From: Terriglobia bacterium | Lineage (GTDB): Bacteria > Acidobacteriota > Terriglobia > Terriglobales > Acidobacteriaceae | Direction: 5' to 3' | Assembly: GCA_020072815.1 (NCBI GenBank) | Contig: JAIQGE010000005.1 | Coordinates: 186,001-250,000 of the forward strand | DNA length: 64,000 nucleotides | Part shown: in pieces, positions 25,089 to 36,057 of the stretch | Numbering within the stretch: position 1 is the stretch's first letter | How the letters are laid out: every line of letters starts with the position of its first letter | The notes under the pieces: generated by a model | What the model saw: only the letters and a program-made list of their open reading frames with translations | What the model was told of the DNA's origin: nothing | Databases searched by the model: none | Translations under genes and position numbers: made by a program

Positions 25089-25118
25089 CCGGCGTGCCAA
25101 TCGCGCGCCGGATTTTTT
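25089..25118 (+). terminator. Rho-independent terminator of the thioredoxin-peptide unit
   Basis: The 9-bp stem CCGGCGTGC/GCGCGCCGG (one G-T pair) has a CAATC loop and is followed by ATTTTTTCTTTCT. It is 46 bp after the peptide stop codon. Confidence 0.85.
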
Positions 25119-25154
25119 CTTTCTCCAGCTGATAGGACCGCGCCTTCTCACCGC

Positions 25155-25943
25155 CTATAGCCCGCGATAGAGCCCGCCATCGGCCAACAGAGTCTGCCCG
25201 GTGATGTAAGAAGCCCGCTCCGAAGCCAGCCAGACGATGGCTTCAGCGATCTCCTTGGGTTCGCCCAGGCGTTTCACCGGTGCGTCCGCGGCCCACTGTT
25301 CGTAGATCTGTTGCGGGGCGACTCCGGCTGCCAGCGCGCGGACGCCGGCCAGTTCCTGCAGGCGTTCCGTGGCCGTGTAGCCCGGCGCCACGTTGTTCAC
25401 CAGGATGCCGTCTTTGCCAAACTCGTTGGACAGGCTCTTCACCAGTCCCACCACGGCGGCGCGGACGGCGTTGGACATGATCAACTCAGCGACGGGCTGT
25501 TTCACGGTGACCGACGTGATGGTGATGATCCGTCCCCAGCGATGGCGCTGCATGTAAGGAATCACCGCTTTGGCCATATGGACCACGCTCATAAAGTTCA
25601 TGTCCACGGCATGGCGCCACTCGTCGCTGGAGATAGACAGAAAATTTTTGGCCGGAGGGCCGCCCGCATTGGTCACGCATACATCAATGCGTCCAAAGCG
25701 CTTTGCTGCCTGCTCGACAAAACGCTGGACCTGGTCGGCGTCGGTCACATCCAGCGGTTCGGCGTAAATTTCCGCGCTGGTATCTTTGCGAATCTGGCTG
25801 GCGGCTTCCTGGAGAGTTTTTTCCGTGCGCGCGCACATGGCAACTTGCGCGCCTTCGCGGGCAAAGGCTTCTGCTGTGGCCCGGCCAATCCCCTGGCTGG
25901 AGGCGGCCACAATCACGCCCCGGCCTTTCAGTCCAAGTTCCAT
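25155..25943 (-). CDS. Short-chain dehydrogenase/reductase (SDR)
   Basis: The start MELGLKGRG follows GGAGGAG; 262 residues, normal for classical SDRs. It has the cofactor motif ASSQGIGRA (about 14-22, with S-x-Q in place of the usual G-x-x), NAGG (about 90), and the catalytic pattern with S in ITITSV near 142, then a V-K where Y-x-x-x-K is expected (SVTVKQPVAELIMSNAVRAA). The catalytic Tyr therefore seems absent or shifted, which is odd. Similar Tyr-less SDRs are annotated as 3-oxoacyl-ACP reductases but may have other activity. C-terminal GQTLLADGGLYRGL is typical. Confidence 0.88.
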   Translation of the reverse strand: MELGLKGRGVIVAASSQGIGRATAEAFAREGAQVAMCARTEKTLQEAASQIRKDTSAEIYAEPLDVTDADQVQRFVEQAAKRFGRIDVCVTNAGGPPAKNFLSISSDEWRHAVDMNFMSVVHMAKAVIPYMQRHRWGRIITITSVTVKQPVAELIMSNAVRAAVVGLVKSLSNEFGKDGILVNNVAPGYTATERLQELAGVRALAAGVAPQQIYEQWAADAPVKRLGEPKEIAEAIVWLASERASYITGQTLLADGGLYRGL

Positions 25944-25998
25944 GGCTCCTCCATTGCTCGTTTCGGATAGCAAAGGTCGTTCAGCTGACAGTATGTGA

Positions 25999-26409
25999 CT
26001 ACCGCCCTCGCCCTGAAAAAAGGATCAGATTACCGTCGGGATCGCAAACGATGAATGTGCGAGCGCCCCACGGTTCTGTCTTGAGTCCCTGATGAAATAC
26101 CACGCCTGCCGCCTGAAACTCAAGGAAGAGCGGCTTTGCATCATCGAGTGTGATGGATGCTGAGAGCAGATGTTCTCTGTCCCGAAGCTCCGGATTGATT
26201 GCGGGTTCGGGTAGAGATCGGAGATTCAATCTGGCTCCATCCCGGAAAACTTGTCCATAAAATGGCGGCTCACCATAAATGAAGGCCACCGCAAACCCCA
26301 GCTTTTTTGTATAAAACTCACACGAGGTTCCAACGTCGGCGACAAAGAGCTGGGGTTCGGCGGCAAGAAGTGTCGGTTTGGACAGAGTTTCAGCGTGTAT
26401 ATCATTCAT
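25999..26409 (-). CDS. Glyoxalase/bleomycin-resistance (VOC) fold protein
   Basis: A 136-residue single VOC module: PQLFVADVGTSCEFYTKKLGFAV at the N terminus, LSASITLDDAKPLFLEF in the middle and WGARTFIVCDPDGNLILF at the end, each a hallmark of this fold. Members bind metal and act as lyases, dioxygenases or drug-binding proteins; the specificity here is unknown. AAGGAG lies 9 nt before the ATG. It is next to, but not obviously co-transcribed with, the SDR gene. Confidence 0.88.
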   Translation of the reverse strand: MNDIHAETLSKPTLLAAEPQLFVADVGTSCEFYTKKLGFAVAFIYGEPPFYGQVFRDGARLNLRSLPEPAINPELRDREHLLSASITLDDAKPLFLEFQAAGVVFHQGLKTEPWGARTFIVCDPDGNLILFSGRGR

Positions 26410-26526
26410 AGTACGGACTCCTTTAAGGAGCGTGCGATGACGTTTTGCCGCTCTGTCCGTCGGATTATAGCCGAGACAAAATGTTTATAATCGGTTCTAG
26501 AATCACATGCTTCAGCGAGGTTCGAC

Positions 26527-26913
26527 GTGCCAAGAAAAACCGCACTCCTATTCGCGTTCTGCCTGTTCCTGGTCGTCGCAGCCTACCGCACGGTTCCTGC
26601 GGCTGCTCCGCAGTTTCGAGAGCGTGAACGCTCTCAGGCGGAGCAGGAGATGATTGACAAAAACGCCCGCGAAGCCAACAAGAAGCGCCAACAAGAGATC
26701 AAGAGTGACACCGACAAGCTCTTCCACCTGGCCACCGAGCTGAAGGAAGCCGTGGACAAAAGCAATGAGAACACGCTGTCACTCGACGTGGTGCGCAAAG
26801 CCGATGAGGTGGAGAAACTGGCCAAGCGCGTCAAAGAAAAAATGAAGGAAGCCGTTGGCCCTCCGGTGCGCGTGGAGCCAGTCCCCAGGACGTTTCCTAC
26901 GCCGCCGCGCTAG
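26527..26913 (+). CDS. Secreted coiled-coil protein
   Basis: The start is a GTG with GAGG 7 nt before it; 128 residues. A signal peptide (about 1-26, ending PAAA) is followed by a highly charged helical region (about 30-108) rich in Glu, Lys, Gln and Arg (AREANKKRQQEIKSDTDKLF, RKADEVEKLAKRVKEKMKEA) that should form a coiled coil, and a Pro-rich tail. No enzyme motif is seen. A periplasmic structural or adaptor role is possible. Similar short proteins occur in acidobacteria, function unknown. Confidence 0.75.
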   Translation: MPRKTALLFAFCLFLVVAAYRTVPAAAPQFRERERSQAEQEMIDKNAREANKKRQQEIKSDTDKLFHLATELKEAVDKSNENTLSLDVVRKADEVEKLAKRVKEKMKEAVGPPVRVEPVPRTFPTPPR

Positions 26914-27092
26914 GCGCGAATTTCGGGCGTCATTCGAAAAAAACTTTGAAACACAGAGGATCGGAGGACGCGGAGGAGAAATTCAATCGTAGGCCGTTCG
27001 TCCAATCGAAACTTTCCTTTAATTGAACCCCGACTTTACTACCTCCGTTTCCTCCTTTCCTCCTTGTTTCAGAGGTGTTCTTTCACTCGACG

Positions 27093-27122
27093 AAAAGACA
27101 GGCGGGCCGCAAAGCCCGCCTG
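27093..27122 (-). terminator. Rho-independent terminator of the pyrophosphatase gene
   Basis: The 9-bp stem CAGGCGGGC/GCCCGCCTG (27099-27107 with 27114-27122) is followed, on the minus strand, by TTTTCG (complement of 27091-27096). It lies 25 bp after the stop of the pump gene. Confidence 0.8.
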
Positions 27123-27146
27123 GCAAGAGTCTCTGATGCGTGCCGG

Positions 27147-29714
<2,568 letters not shown>

Positions 29715-30165
29715 ATGATTCCTCCAAAATAGAGTCAGAAGTTGGGGTTTTGAATTTACTAAAACGCCTAATCTGGCATTTCCGGAAACGCGCTTCCACA
29801 TCAAGAACCGTGGTTTGAGGTTTGGCCGCGTCGGAGTCCACCGGCGCGCCGCAAGGCAGACAGACCTCCAGCCGCGTCCAGTGGAACCAGCTTTTATATC
29901 ATTTGCGGAAACGCAGGTCAATTGCGCCATGAGCCCAGCTAAGAGTCCACCTAGGCTCCGCATCGCGTGCAATATCGACGCCTGCGTGCGCCGTTGTTCA
30001 CGTGCAGCATGGGCCCGCCATGCTTATTTGAAAAGCTAATTTCGCCCCAATCGTTCTTTAATTTCCCGGAGCAATCTTTAAGTCAGACAGTACCAGGAGT
30101 AAGACAGTACCCGCGGCCGAGCCCAATTCCGGGTAGGAAACGCGCCTCCGCCGCAAGGAGTGAGT
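29715..30165. other. 451-bp divergent promoter region
   Basis: It contains the leader of the pump gene and of the lipoprotein gene. A 10-bp direct repeat (AGACAGTACC at 30085-30094 and 30102-30111, 17 bp apart) lies about 60 bp before the lipoprotein start and could be an operator. No gene is supported. Confidence 0.5.
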
Positions 30166-30405
30166 ATGAAAGCGTCGCGAATCAGTTTCCTTGCCACGCT
30201 CCGCAGAACCGGCCTCCACATGGCCTTCGCCATGGGCCTTTTGATATTGACCGGGTGCGCCGCGCAAAAGCCGCTGCGCTTTGCCCCCAAGAGCGTCAGC
30301 AAAGTTTCCTACGACCCCAGAAACTGCACCGAACTGCCAGACGGCAAATTCAGGTGCAAAGATGTGGTTTTCACCGTCAGCGCAGTTCAGGTCCCACGCC
30401 CCTAG
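30166..30405 (+). CDS. Small lipoprotein
   Basis: The ATG at 30166 follows AAGGAG by 5 nt (79 residues); a GTG two codons upstream is less likely. The signal sequence ends in the lipobox LTGC (about 27-30), so the protein should be lipidated. The mature part of about 50 residues holds two further cysteines (RNCTELPDGKFRCKDVVF) that could form one disulfide. No homologous function is known to me. Confidence 0.75.
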   Translation: MKASRISFLATLRRTGLHMAFAMGLLILTGCAAQKPLRFAPKSVSKVSYDPRNCTELPDGKFRCKDVVFTVSAVQVPRP

Positions 30406-30517
30406 GCTGGGCACAGTTTTAAACATTGCACGCCGGCGTCCCGCAGGATTCACGAGAGAACCTGCTCGTGAGCGGACCGCGGCGTGCATGTTGTCTTGGG
30501 CCACTCGTTTTGTGCGC

Positions 30518-30547
30518 AAAAATGCGGCAGGCCCCGTGACCTGCCGC
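30518..30547 (-). terminator. Rho-independent terminator of the membrane protein gene
   Basis: The stem GCGGCAGG/CCTGCCGC (30524-30531 with 30540-30547) is followed on the minus strand by ATTTTTGCG. It stands 22 bp after the stop codon at 30569. Confidence 0.8.
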
Positions 30548-30568
30548 TGGAGAGAATGCCTGATCGCG

Positions 30569-31546
30569 CTATCGGCCGAGCGCACCCAAAGTCACAAACG
30601 GCTGGGCCAGGGCCGCCTGCAGGAACGTCCCGCCGACCGCCAGAAAAACCAGCGCGGCGATCACATAGACGGCAATGCGGCGTTGATCCACGGCCGGCCG
30701 CGGCGCCATCTTCCACAAGATCCAGGCGAACAAGGGAACAATCTGAATGGCGTGGATGGCGATGAAGTGGGCGATGCGCAAATCGCCGCCGATCGTGCTC
30801 CAGTTCACAAAGGGAAGTCCCGGGCCGCCGTCGGCCGCGCCTACGGTATGCGAGCCGCGCGCAAGCATGTATCCGCCCACTGCGTTGCCCACCAAAAAGA
30901 TGGCGATGCTCAGCCGGATGGCGATGATCTGCGCGTGGTCCACCAGCTTGATGCGCTCACGCTTGCTGCAGAACAGCCACAACAGCCACATGGTAATCAA
31001 GGTGTTGATGCTCACCATGGCGGTGGTGCCCTGGCTGATCAGGGTGTCAGTGAAGTCGCCGGCGCCGGGCGCTGTGTTGCGCCAGGCCTGCGCGGCCAAG
31101 CAGAGCATTTCCGCGACCACGCTGGCGGCCATCACCTGACGGGCCAGCCGCCGCTGCCATGCAGGAATCCGCAAGGCCATCAGAAACAGGCTGGCCGTCC
31201 AGACAAAAGTCGCAAAGGAGATGGAAAACTTGATGGGCTTGATCCACGGGCTCACGCTCAACGAGTTCACGCTGAACGCCGCCTGCGTGCCCAGCAATCC
31301 GGCTGCGGCGAAAACCGGTACGGCCAGGACAAGCGCCCAGCCCAGGCGCGACAAAAGACGGTCTTTCAGGGCCAGGTTAGCAAAGAAGGCGCGCACTGCC
31401 GAAGGAGAAAGAATGTGTGCGGCCGTGCTCAAGAAGGCCGCGATCCAGGCAACGCCCAGTGGTCCCGCCCATGCCTTTTGGCGCTCCGGGGCCAGACTCG
31501 CCGTGAGGTCGCGCTCGGTAAGAGTTGTTTCTGAGGGCAAATTCAC
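30569..31546 (-). CDS. Uncharacterised integral membrane protein
   Basis: The 325-residue protein has about eight membrane helices. Conserved-looking patches are WIKPIKFSISFATFVWTASL, GDLRIAHFIAIHAIQIVP with three histidines, and NAVGGYMLARGSHTVG. The histidine-containing helix might bind heme or metal, but this is only a possibility. I recall similar proteins annotated as hypothetical in several phyla. It is a single gene with its own terminator. Confidence 0.75.
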   Translation of the reverse strand: MNLPSETTLTERDLTASLAPERQKAWAGPLGVAWIAAFLSTAAHILSPSAVRAFFANLALKDRLLSRLGWALVLAVPVFAAAGLLGTQAAFSVNSLSVSPWIKPIKFSISFATFVWTASLFLMALRIPAWQRRLARQVMAASVVAEMLCLAAQAWRNTAPGAGDFTDTLISQGTTAMVSINTLITMWLLWLFCSKRERIKLVDHAQIIAIRLSIAIFLVGNAVGGYMLARGSHTVGAADGGPGLPFVNWSTIGGDLRIAHFIAIHAIQIVPLFAWILWKMAPRPAVDQRRIAVYVIAALVFLAVGGTFLQAALAQPFVTLGALGR

Positions 31547-32085
31547 TGTTCACCCATCCTTTCCCTTGTGCAAAACGTCCAGCATTACAGCGGCGCACAA
31601 GGCACACTTCTCCTGCGCTCCGCAAAGCCTGCGGTGCGGGAAGGCACACCAACGCGCCAGCGCCAGAAGCGCTTGAGAGCACGGGGTATGTTGTGTTGTG
31701 AAAAGCGGCGACGGAGCTGAGGTGGCCCGAAAACGCTTGCGATGTCAGTCGTGCGTTCTTACAGGTCTTTCAACTGCCATGCACTTCTTTTCAATCAGCA
31801 CACGTTGCCTGATTGCCGGAAGCAGAAGTTCTCGTTCTGGCGTCACGAGTCCCGGAAGGACCTCGCTGTGCCAGGGGGCCCGAAAGCCTCTACCAATACG
31901 AGAAAAAGAATGCACTACGGTAATTAGAGAGTGATTGGGAGAAGATTAGACTTTCAAAGAAATGTTTTTTCTATATCACCCATAGGCTCCGCTTATCAGT
32001 AACTATGGATTGTCTTATGGCAGCCATAGCCAGCAAGTCTTAAGCCATTATGCCCCAAGCAGGTCGTAGAGCGATACAAACCGAG
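31547..32085. other. 539-bp intergenic region, no gene seen
   Basis: Short frames on both strands have no signal peptide, domain or ribosome-binding site. The part around 31940-32040 is AT-rich compared with its surroundings. Nothing further is supported. Confidence 0.5.
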
Positions 32086-33084
32086 CTAGTTAAGCTCAAT
32101 GTCGCCGGAGCCGGTATGCAGGTCCAGCAAGACGCCGCCATTTCCTACTTTGCCCTGAATGTGTTTGCGCGAGAGCTGGCCTTGCATGGTGACCGGCCGC
32201 TTGATGTCCAGCGTGCCCGAAGTCGTCCTGGCGTCCAGGTTAAAGTTGGCCTGGGAAGGAACGTGCAATTTGATATTGCCCGAACCCGCGCCCAGCCGCC
32301 AGTCATGGGTGGGTTCGCCTTCGGCATGGATGTCACCGCTGCCGGTGTCGGCGCGCAGGCCGCCTTTCAAGCCGTACAGCTTGATGTTGCCTGAGCCCGC
32401 TGCCGCCCGCACGTCGCCCGCCGAGACCTGGTGCATTTCAATGTTGCCGCTACCGGAGTTGGCCACAATTTCCCCGGCCACGCCTTCCGCGCGAATGTTG
32501 CCGCTGCCGGTCTGGGCGGAAAGAGCTCCCTTGATGGAGTTGATCTTCAAGTCTCCGGAACCGGACTCAATGCGCGCGCTGCTGCCGACGTTGTCCACCG
32601 TGATGTTTCCGGAGCCGGTTTTTGCCGTGAGCGAAAGCTGCACACCGCTGATCCACTGATCGCCTGATCCGGTGCGCGAAGTCAGCTTGGTCTGGGCCGG
32701 CACGGTGAGTTCGTAATCAATGGAGACGTTGCGCGTCAGTTCGTGGTCCTCGATCCGCCCAATGTGGATGATGCTCCCCTGCTGCTCCACCGGAGGGTTC
32801 TGTTCAATCTTGCGGATCTTGTCTTCAATATTGCCGCCGCCGAAGAGCCAGGAACTGGAGTTGCTGCCGTGGAGTTTGGCCCTGACCTCCACCGTGCTGC
32901 CGTTGCCGGTTCGCACGGTGATGTTGCCCGATCCGGTGGTGACCTCCAGGGTCACTTCGCCGGAAACCTGCAGCGTGCGCTCAAAGTGGCCGGTCGCGGC
33001 CGCGTGGGCGGGAATGGCGCTCATCGCCAGACCCAGAAGCGCCAGGACCAAGTAAGGGGCAAAGCTGATTTTCGTCGTCTTCAT
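32086..33084 (-). CDS. DUF4097-type secreted beta-repeat protein
   Basis: The start MKTTKISFAP follows GGAGGG (332 residues). After a signal peptide (to about AHA, 28) the protein is built from some ten repeats of about 18-22 residues, each with GSGNI or GSGDI followed by a beta-strand. This forms a right-handed beta-solenoid as in DUF4097/DUF2807 proteins. Location is periplasmic or at the surface; the biochemical role is unknown. It lies 30 bp after the stop of an efflux-type adaptor gene and is probably co-transcribed with it. Confidence 0.85.
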   Translation of the reverse strand: MKTTKISFAPYLVLALLGLAMSAIPAHAAATGHFERTLQVSGEVTLEVTTGSGNITVRTGNGSTVEVRAKLHGSNSSSWLFGGGNIEDKIRKIEQNPPVEQQGSIIHIGRIEDHELTRNVSIDYELTVPAQTKLTSRTGSGDQWISGVQLSLTAKTGSGNITVDNVGSSARIESGSGDLKINSIKGALSAQTGSGNIRAEGVAGEIVANSGSGNIEMHQVSAGDVRAAAGSGNIKLYGLKGGLRADTGSGDIHAEGEPTHDWRLGAGSGNIKLHVPSQANFNLDARTTSGTLDIKRPVTMQGQLSRKHIQGKVGNGGVLLDLHTGSGDIELN

Positions 33085-33114
33085 ATTCCCTCCGTGCAAG
33101 CCTGTTTTGAGATC

Positions 33115-34323
33115 TTACTGCAGGATCACCTGCGCTCCTTCTTTCAACCCGGAGAGCAGTTCTGTCTTGGAGCCGTTGGAGATGCCCACCGCGACGTCCA
33201 CTTTTTTCCTGCCATCTTTCTTGGCTGGGTCCGGCACTTCCACGGACGCTTTGCGGTCTTTGTCATAGATGAGCGCGGCCTCCGGGACCATCAGCACGCC
33301 TTTGTGCTCTTCCAGAATGATCTCCGCGTTGGCCGTCATCTGCGATTTCAGTTCGCCCTTGGAGTTGTCAATGGAGACGCGCACTTCAAACGTGGTTACG
33401 TTGTCTTTTTCCACGCCCATGGGTGAGATCTTGGTGACTTTGCCGGAGAACGTGCGGTCTTTGTAGGACTCCACTTTGATCCGCGCCGGCTGGTTGAGAA
33501 ATACCTTGCCGATGTCGCTCTCATCCACTTTGCCCTTCACGTAAACTTCGCGCGTGTCGCCCAGAGTCATCACCAGCGTGGCGGAAGAGCCCAGGACCAG
33601 AATCGAACTGACCGCGCTACCCACTTCCACGTCACGCGAGAGGACCACGCCGTCAATGGGCGAGACGATGGTGGAGTTTCGATACTCTTCTTCCTTCTCC
33701 GCCAACTGCGCCCGGGATTGCGCCACCTGCGCCTGCATCTGCCGCACCTTGGCCGCGGCGGAAATCACGTTGGCTTTGCCTAGATGCTGCTTGTTCACCG
33801 CCAGTTCGTAGTTCCTCTGAGCGTCATCCAGGGCGGAAGGGGAAACTACGCCGTCTTTAGCCATGGTCTGTGCGCGTTCGTAGGCACGCTTGAGCGTGGG
33901 AACGTCAGGGCCTTCCGCGTCCACCTTGGCGCGGTCCAGGTCGGCTTCAGCAGCGTGCGCGGCGGCTTCCGCGGCTTCCAGCGAGGCTTTGATTTGGTTT
34001 ACCTGCGCCAGAATCTGCTGCTTATCAAGCTCCGCCAGCACCTGGCCTTTTTTGACCGGCTCGCCATACTCCACCAGGAGCTTTTCTACAATCCCGCTGG
34101 CCTTGGATTTGAGCTCAACCTTGGTGATGGGCTCAATCTTGCCGGTGGCCACTACGTTCTTGGCCAGGTCGCCCTTTTCCACTTTCGCCAGCTTGGATGC
34201 GTCAATCTTGGTGCCGCCGCGGCTGGCGGCGACGAAGATGAATGTGCCCAGAACAATGATGCCGATGCCACCGCAGATATAAAGACGACGCCTGCTCTTT
34301 TTCTTGCCATTGCCGTTTGCCAC
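33115..34323 (-). CDS. HlyD/MacA-like membrane fusion (periplasmic adaptor) protein
   Basis: A 402-residue protein with a GTG start behind GGGGG. It has a basic N-terminus and one membrane helix (about 13-33), a lipoyl-like half (VELKSKASGIVEKLLVEYGE), a long helical hairpin (about 100-210, rich in Ala/Glu/Gln), the second lipoyl half (TIVSPIDGVVLSRDVEVGSAV) and beta-barrel domains (about 255-400). Adaptors of this kind join an inner-membrane ABC or RND pump to an outer-membrane channel. Neither partner is encoded nearby, which is unusual; it may serve pumps encoded elsewhere. Confidence 0.9.
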   Translation of the reverse strand: MANGNGKKKSRRRLYICGGIGIIVLGTFIFVAASRGGTKIDASKLAKVEKGDLAKNVVATGKIEPITKVELKSKASGIVEKLLVEYGEPVKKGQVLAELDKQQILAQVNQIKASLEAAEAAAHAAEADLDRAKVDAEGPDVPTLKRAYERAQTMAKDGVVSPSALDDAQRNYELAVNKQHLGKANVISAAAKVRQMQAQVAQSRAQLAEKEEEYRNSTIVSPIDGVVLSRDVEVGSAVSSILVLGSSATLVMTLGDTREVYVKGKVDESDIGKVFLNQPARIKVESYKDRTFSGKVTKISPMGVEKDNVTTFEVRVSIDNSKGELKSQMTANAEIILEEHKGVLMVPEAALIYDKDRKASVEVPDPAKKDGRKKVDVAVGISNGSKTELLSGLKEGAQVILQ

Positions 34324-34521
34324 AGAAAAACCCCCTGATCGGTTGGCTCTCAGATAGTGAATACGCCGGGTAAAGGAGACTGGTTCCAGGAAAGGCCGAC
34401 AAAATTGGCCTTAGAACACCCGTTAGACGTCCGGACAACCAAAAGGACAGCAGATGCTGAAGAAAACACTGGACTTCCGGGCGTCCAGGAGCACGGCCCG
34501 GCAGTGTATGATTTTACTTCT

Positions 34522-35874
34522 ATGGTCACCCTGGTGCTGCTGAGGATCATACTGGTGGTCCTGCTGGTGGCAGCCAACGCCTTCTTTGTCGCGGCTGAGT
34601 TCGCCATGCTCAGCGTCCGCGATACCCGCATCCATCAACTGATTGAGATGCGCCGCCTGGGCGCCCGCGCTGTGCAGAAAATCCAGCAACATCTGGACGA
34701 GTTCCTCCCCGCCGTGCAGTTTGGCGTTACGCTGTGCAGTCTTGGACTGGGCTGGGCCGGCGAGGGCACCTTGGCCGCCATCATCCAACCCTGGCTGGGC
34801 GCCGTGCCTTACGCCAAGTATTACGCTCATGGCATCGCCGCGGCCCTGGCCTTTGCCGTCATCACCTACTTTCTGGTCATTCTGGGCGAACTGGTGCCCA
34901 AATCGCTGGCCCTGGAACGCGCCGAGCGTATGGCGCTGGCCGTAGCCGGTCCCATGGAAGTCTTCATCACCGCGGCGCGCCCCTTCCTGGTGCTGATGAA
35001 CAAGTCCGCCAATCTGGTGCTGCGCGGATTTGGATCGCGGCTGCGTCGCGATGGCGGCGCCCACTCGGCCGACGAGCTCAAGCTGATCGTCACCGCCAGC
35101 CGGCGTTTGGGACTGCTGCCGGAAAGCGAAGAAGAGATGATCCACCACGCGCTGGATCTGGGCAGCCTGGCGGTGCGCGAAGTCATGGTGCCTCGCCACA
35201 ATATTTTTTCCCTTCCCGCGGACATGCCCCTGGAAGAGGCCATGACCAAAGTGGTGGAAGAACAGCATTCCCGCGTGCCCGTGTTTGATCCGGAGAAAGG
35301 CACGGAAAACATTATTGGGCTGCTGTACTCCAAAGACCTTTCCCGCTTCATGCTTATGCGCCTGGCCGCCGGCTTGACCTTCAGCCAGAAGCCGTCAGGA
35401 TTGAAAGTCCGCAACATCATGCGCGAAGTCCTGTTTGTTCCCGAAGCCAAGACGGTGGCCGACCTGCTGGAAGAATTTCAATCGCGCAAACGCCATCTGG
35501 CAATTGTGGTGGACGAGTTCGGCTCCACGACCGGCCTGGTCAGCGTGGAAGACGTGCTGGAACAACTGGTGGGCGAGCTGGAAGACGAATTCGACGTGGC
35601 CCAGCGTCCCGCGGTGTCTTTGGCGTCCGGGGCGGTGGTGCTGGAGGGCTCGTCGAAAATCCGCGACCTGGAAGTGCAATACGACATCGTTTTGCCGCGC
35701 GACCAGGGCTTTGAGACCCTGGCCGGCTTTGTCATGGCCCAGCTGGGCCGCATCCCCAAAGGCGGCGAGACCCTGGAGTTCGCCGGACGCCGTTTTACCA
35801 TCTTGCAGATGGAAGGCCGCCGCATCGGACACGTGAAGATTGAGAGCGCGCACCAGTTGGAATCGGCAAGCTGA
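34522..35874 (+). CDS. CNNM/CorC-type membrane protein with CBS domains (hemolysin C family)
   Basis: The preferred start is MVTLVLLRII (450 residues, the usual family length). A TATGAT -10-like element lies 9 nt before the ATG, so the message may be leaderless; a longer frame from 34357 has no membrane logic. It has an N-terminal CNNM domain with three to four helices (about 1-190), then two CBS domains (about 210-330, VREVMVPRHNIFSLP and VRNIMREVLFVPE) and a C-terminal CorC/HlyC domain (about 345-440) with DEFGSTTGLVSVEDVLEQLVG. Relatives move Mg2+ or Co2+ across the membrane. Confidence 0.92.
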   Translation: MVTLVLLRIILVVLLVAANAFFVAAEFAMLSVRDTRIHQLIEMRRLGARAVQKIQQHLDEFLPAVQFGVTLCSLGLGWAGEGTLAAIIQPWLGAVPYAKYYAHGIAAALAFAVITYFLVILGELVPKSLALERAERMALAVAGPMEVFITAARPFLVLMNKSANLVLRGFGSRLRRDGGAHSADELKLIVTASRRLGLLPESEEEMIHHALDLGSLAVREVMVPRHNIFSLPADMPLEEAMTKVVEEQHSRVPVFDPEKGTENIIGLLYSKDLSRFMLMRLAAGLTFSQKPSGLKVRNIMREVLFVPEAKTVADLLEEFQSRKRHLAIVVDEFGSTTGLVSVEDVLEQLVGELEDEFDVAQRPAVSLASGAVVLEGSSKIRDLEVQYDIVLPRDQGFETLAGFVMAQLGRIPKGGETLEFAGRRFTILQMEGRRIGHVKIESAHQLESAS

Positions 35875-35888
35875 TGCTCTTATTTTAC

Positions 35889-35915
35889 ATCCCGAGCGGA
35901 GCGAGGGATCCCTAT
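35889..35915. repeat. Short ATCCCGAGCGGAGCGAGGGATCC repeat
   Basis: A compact version of the 70-bp repeats at 15737 and 38482 (same ends, without the inner part). Such imperfect palindromes are scattered through intergenic DNA of this genome. Confidence 0.55.
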
Positions 35916-36057
35916 GTTCTCGTGAACGCGGGGCAAGTATTTAAGTCGCAGCAACACATCCACCAACGGTGGAGGTACGAAAAGAGTTAGCCCAAGCGTT
36001 CCGCTACGTTTCCGATGTCGCGCGATGTCGGCGATCACGCGCGATCACGGCGATCTC

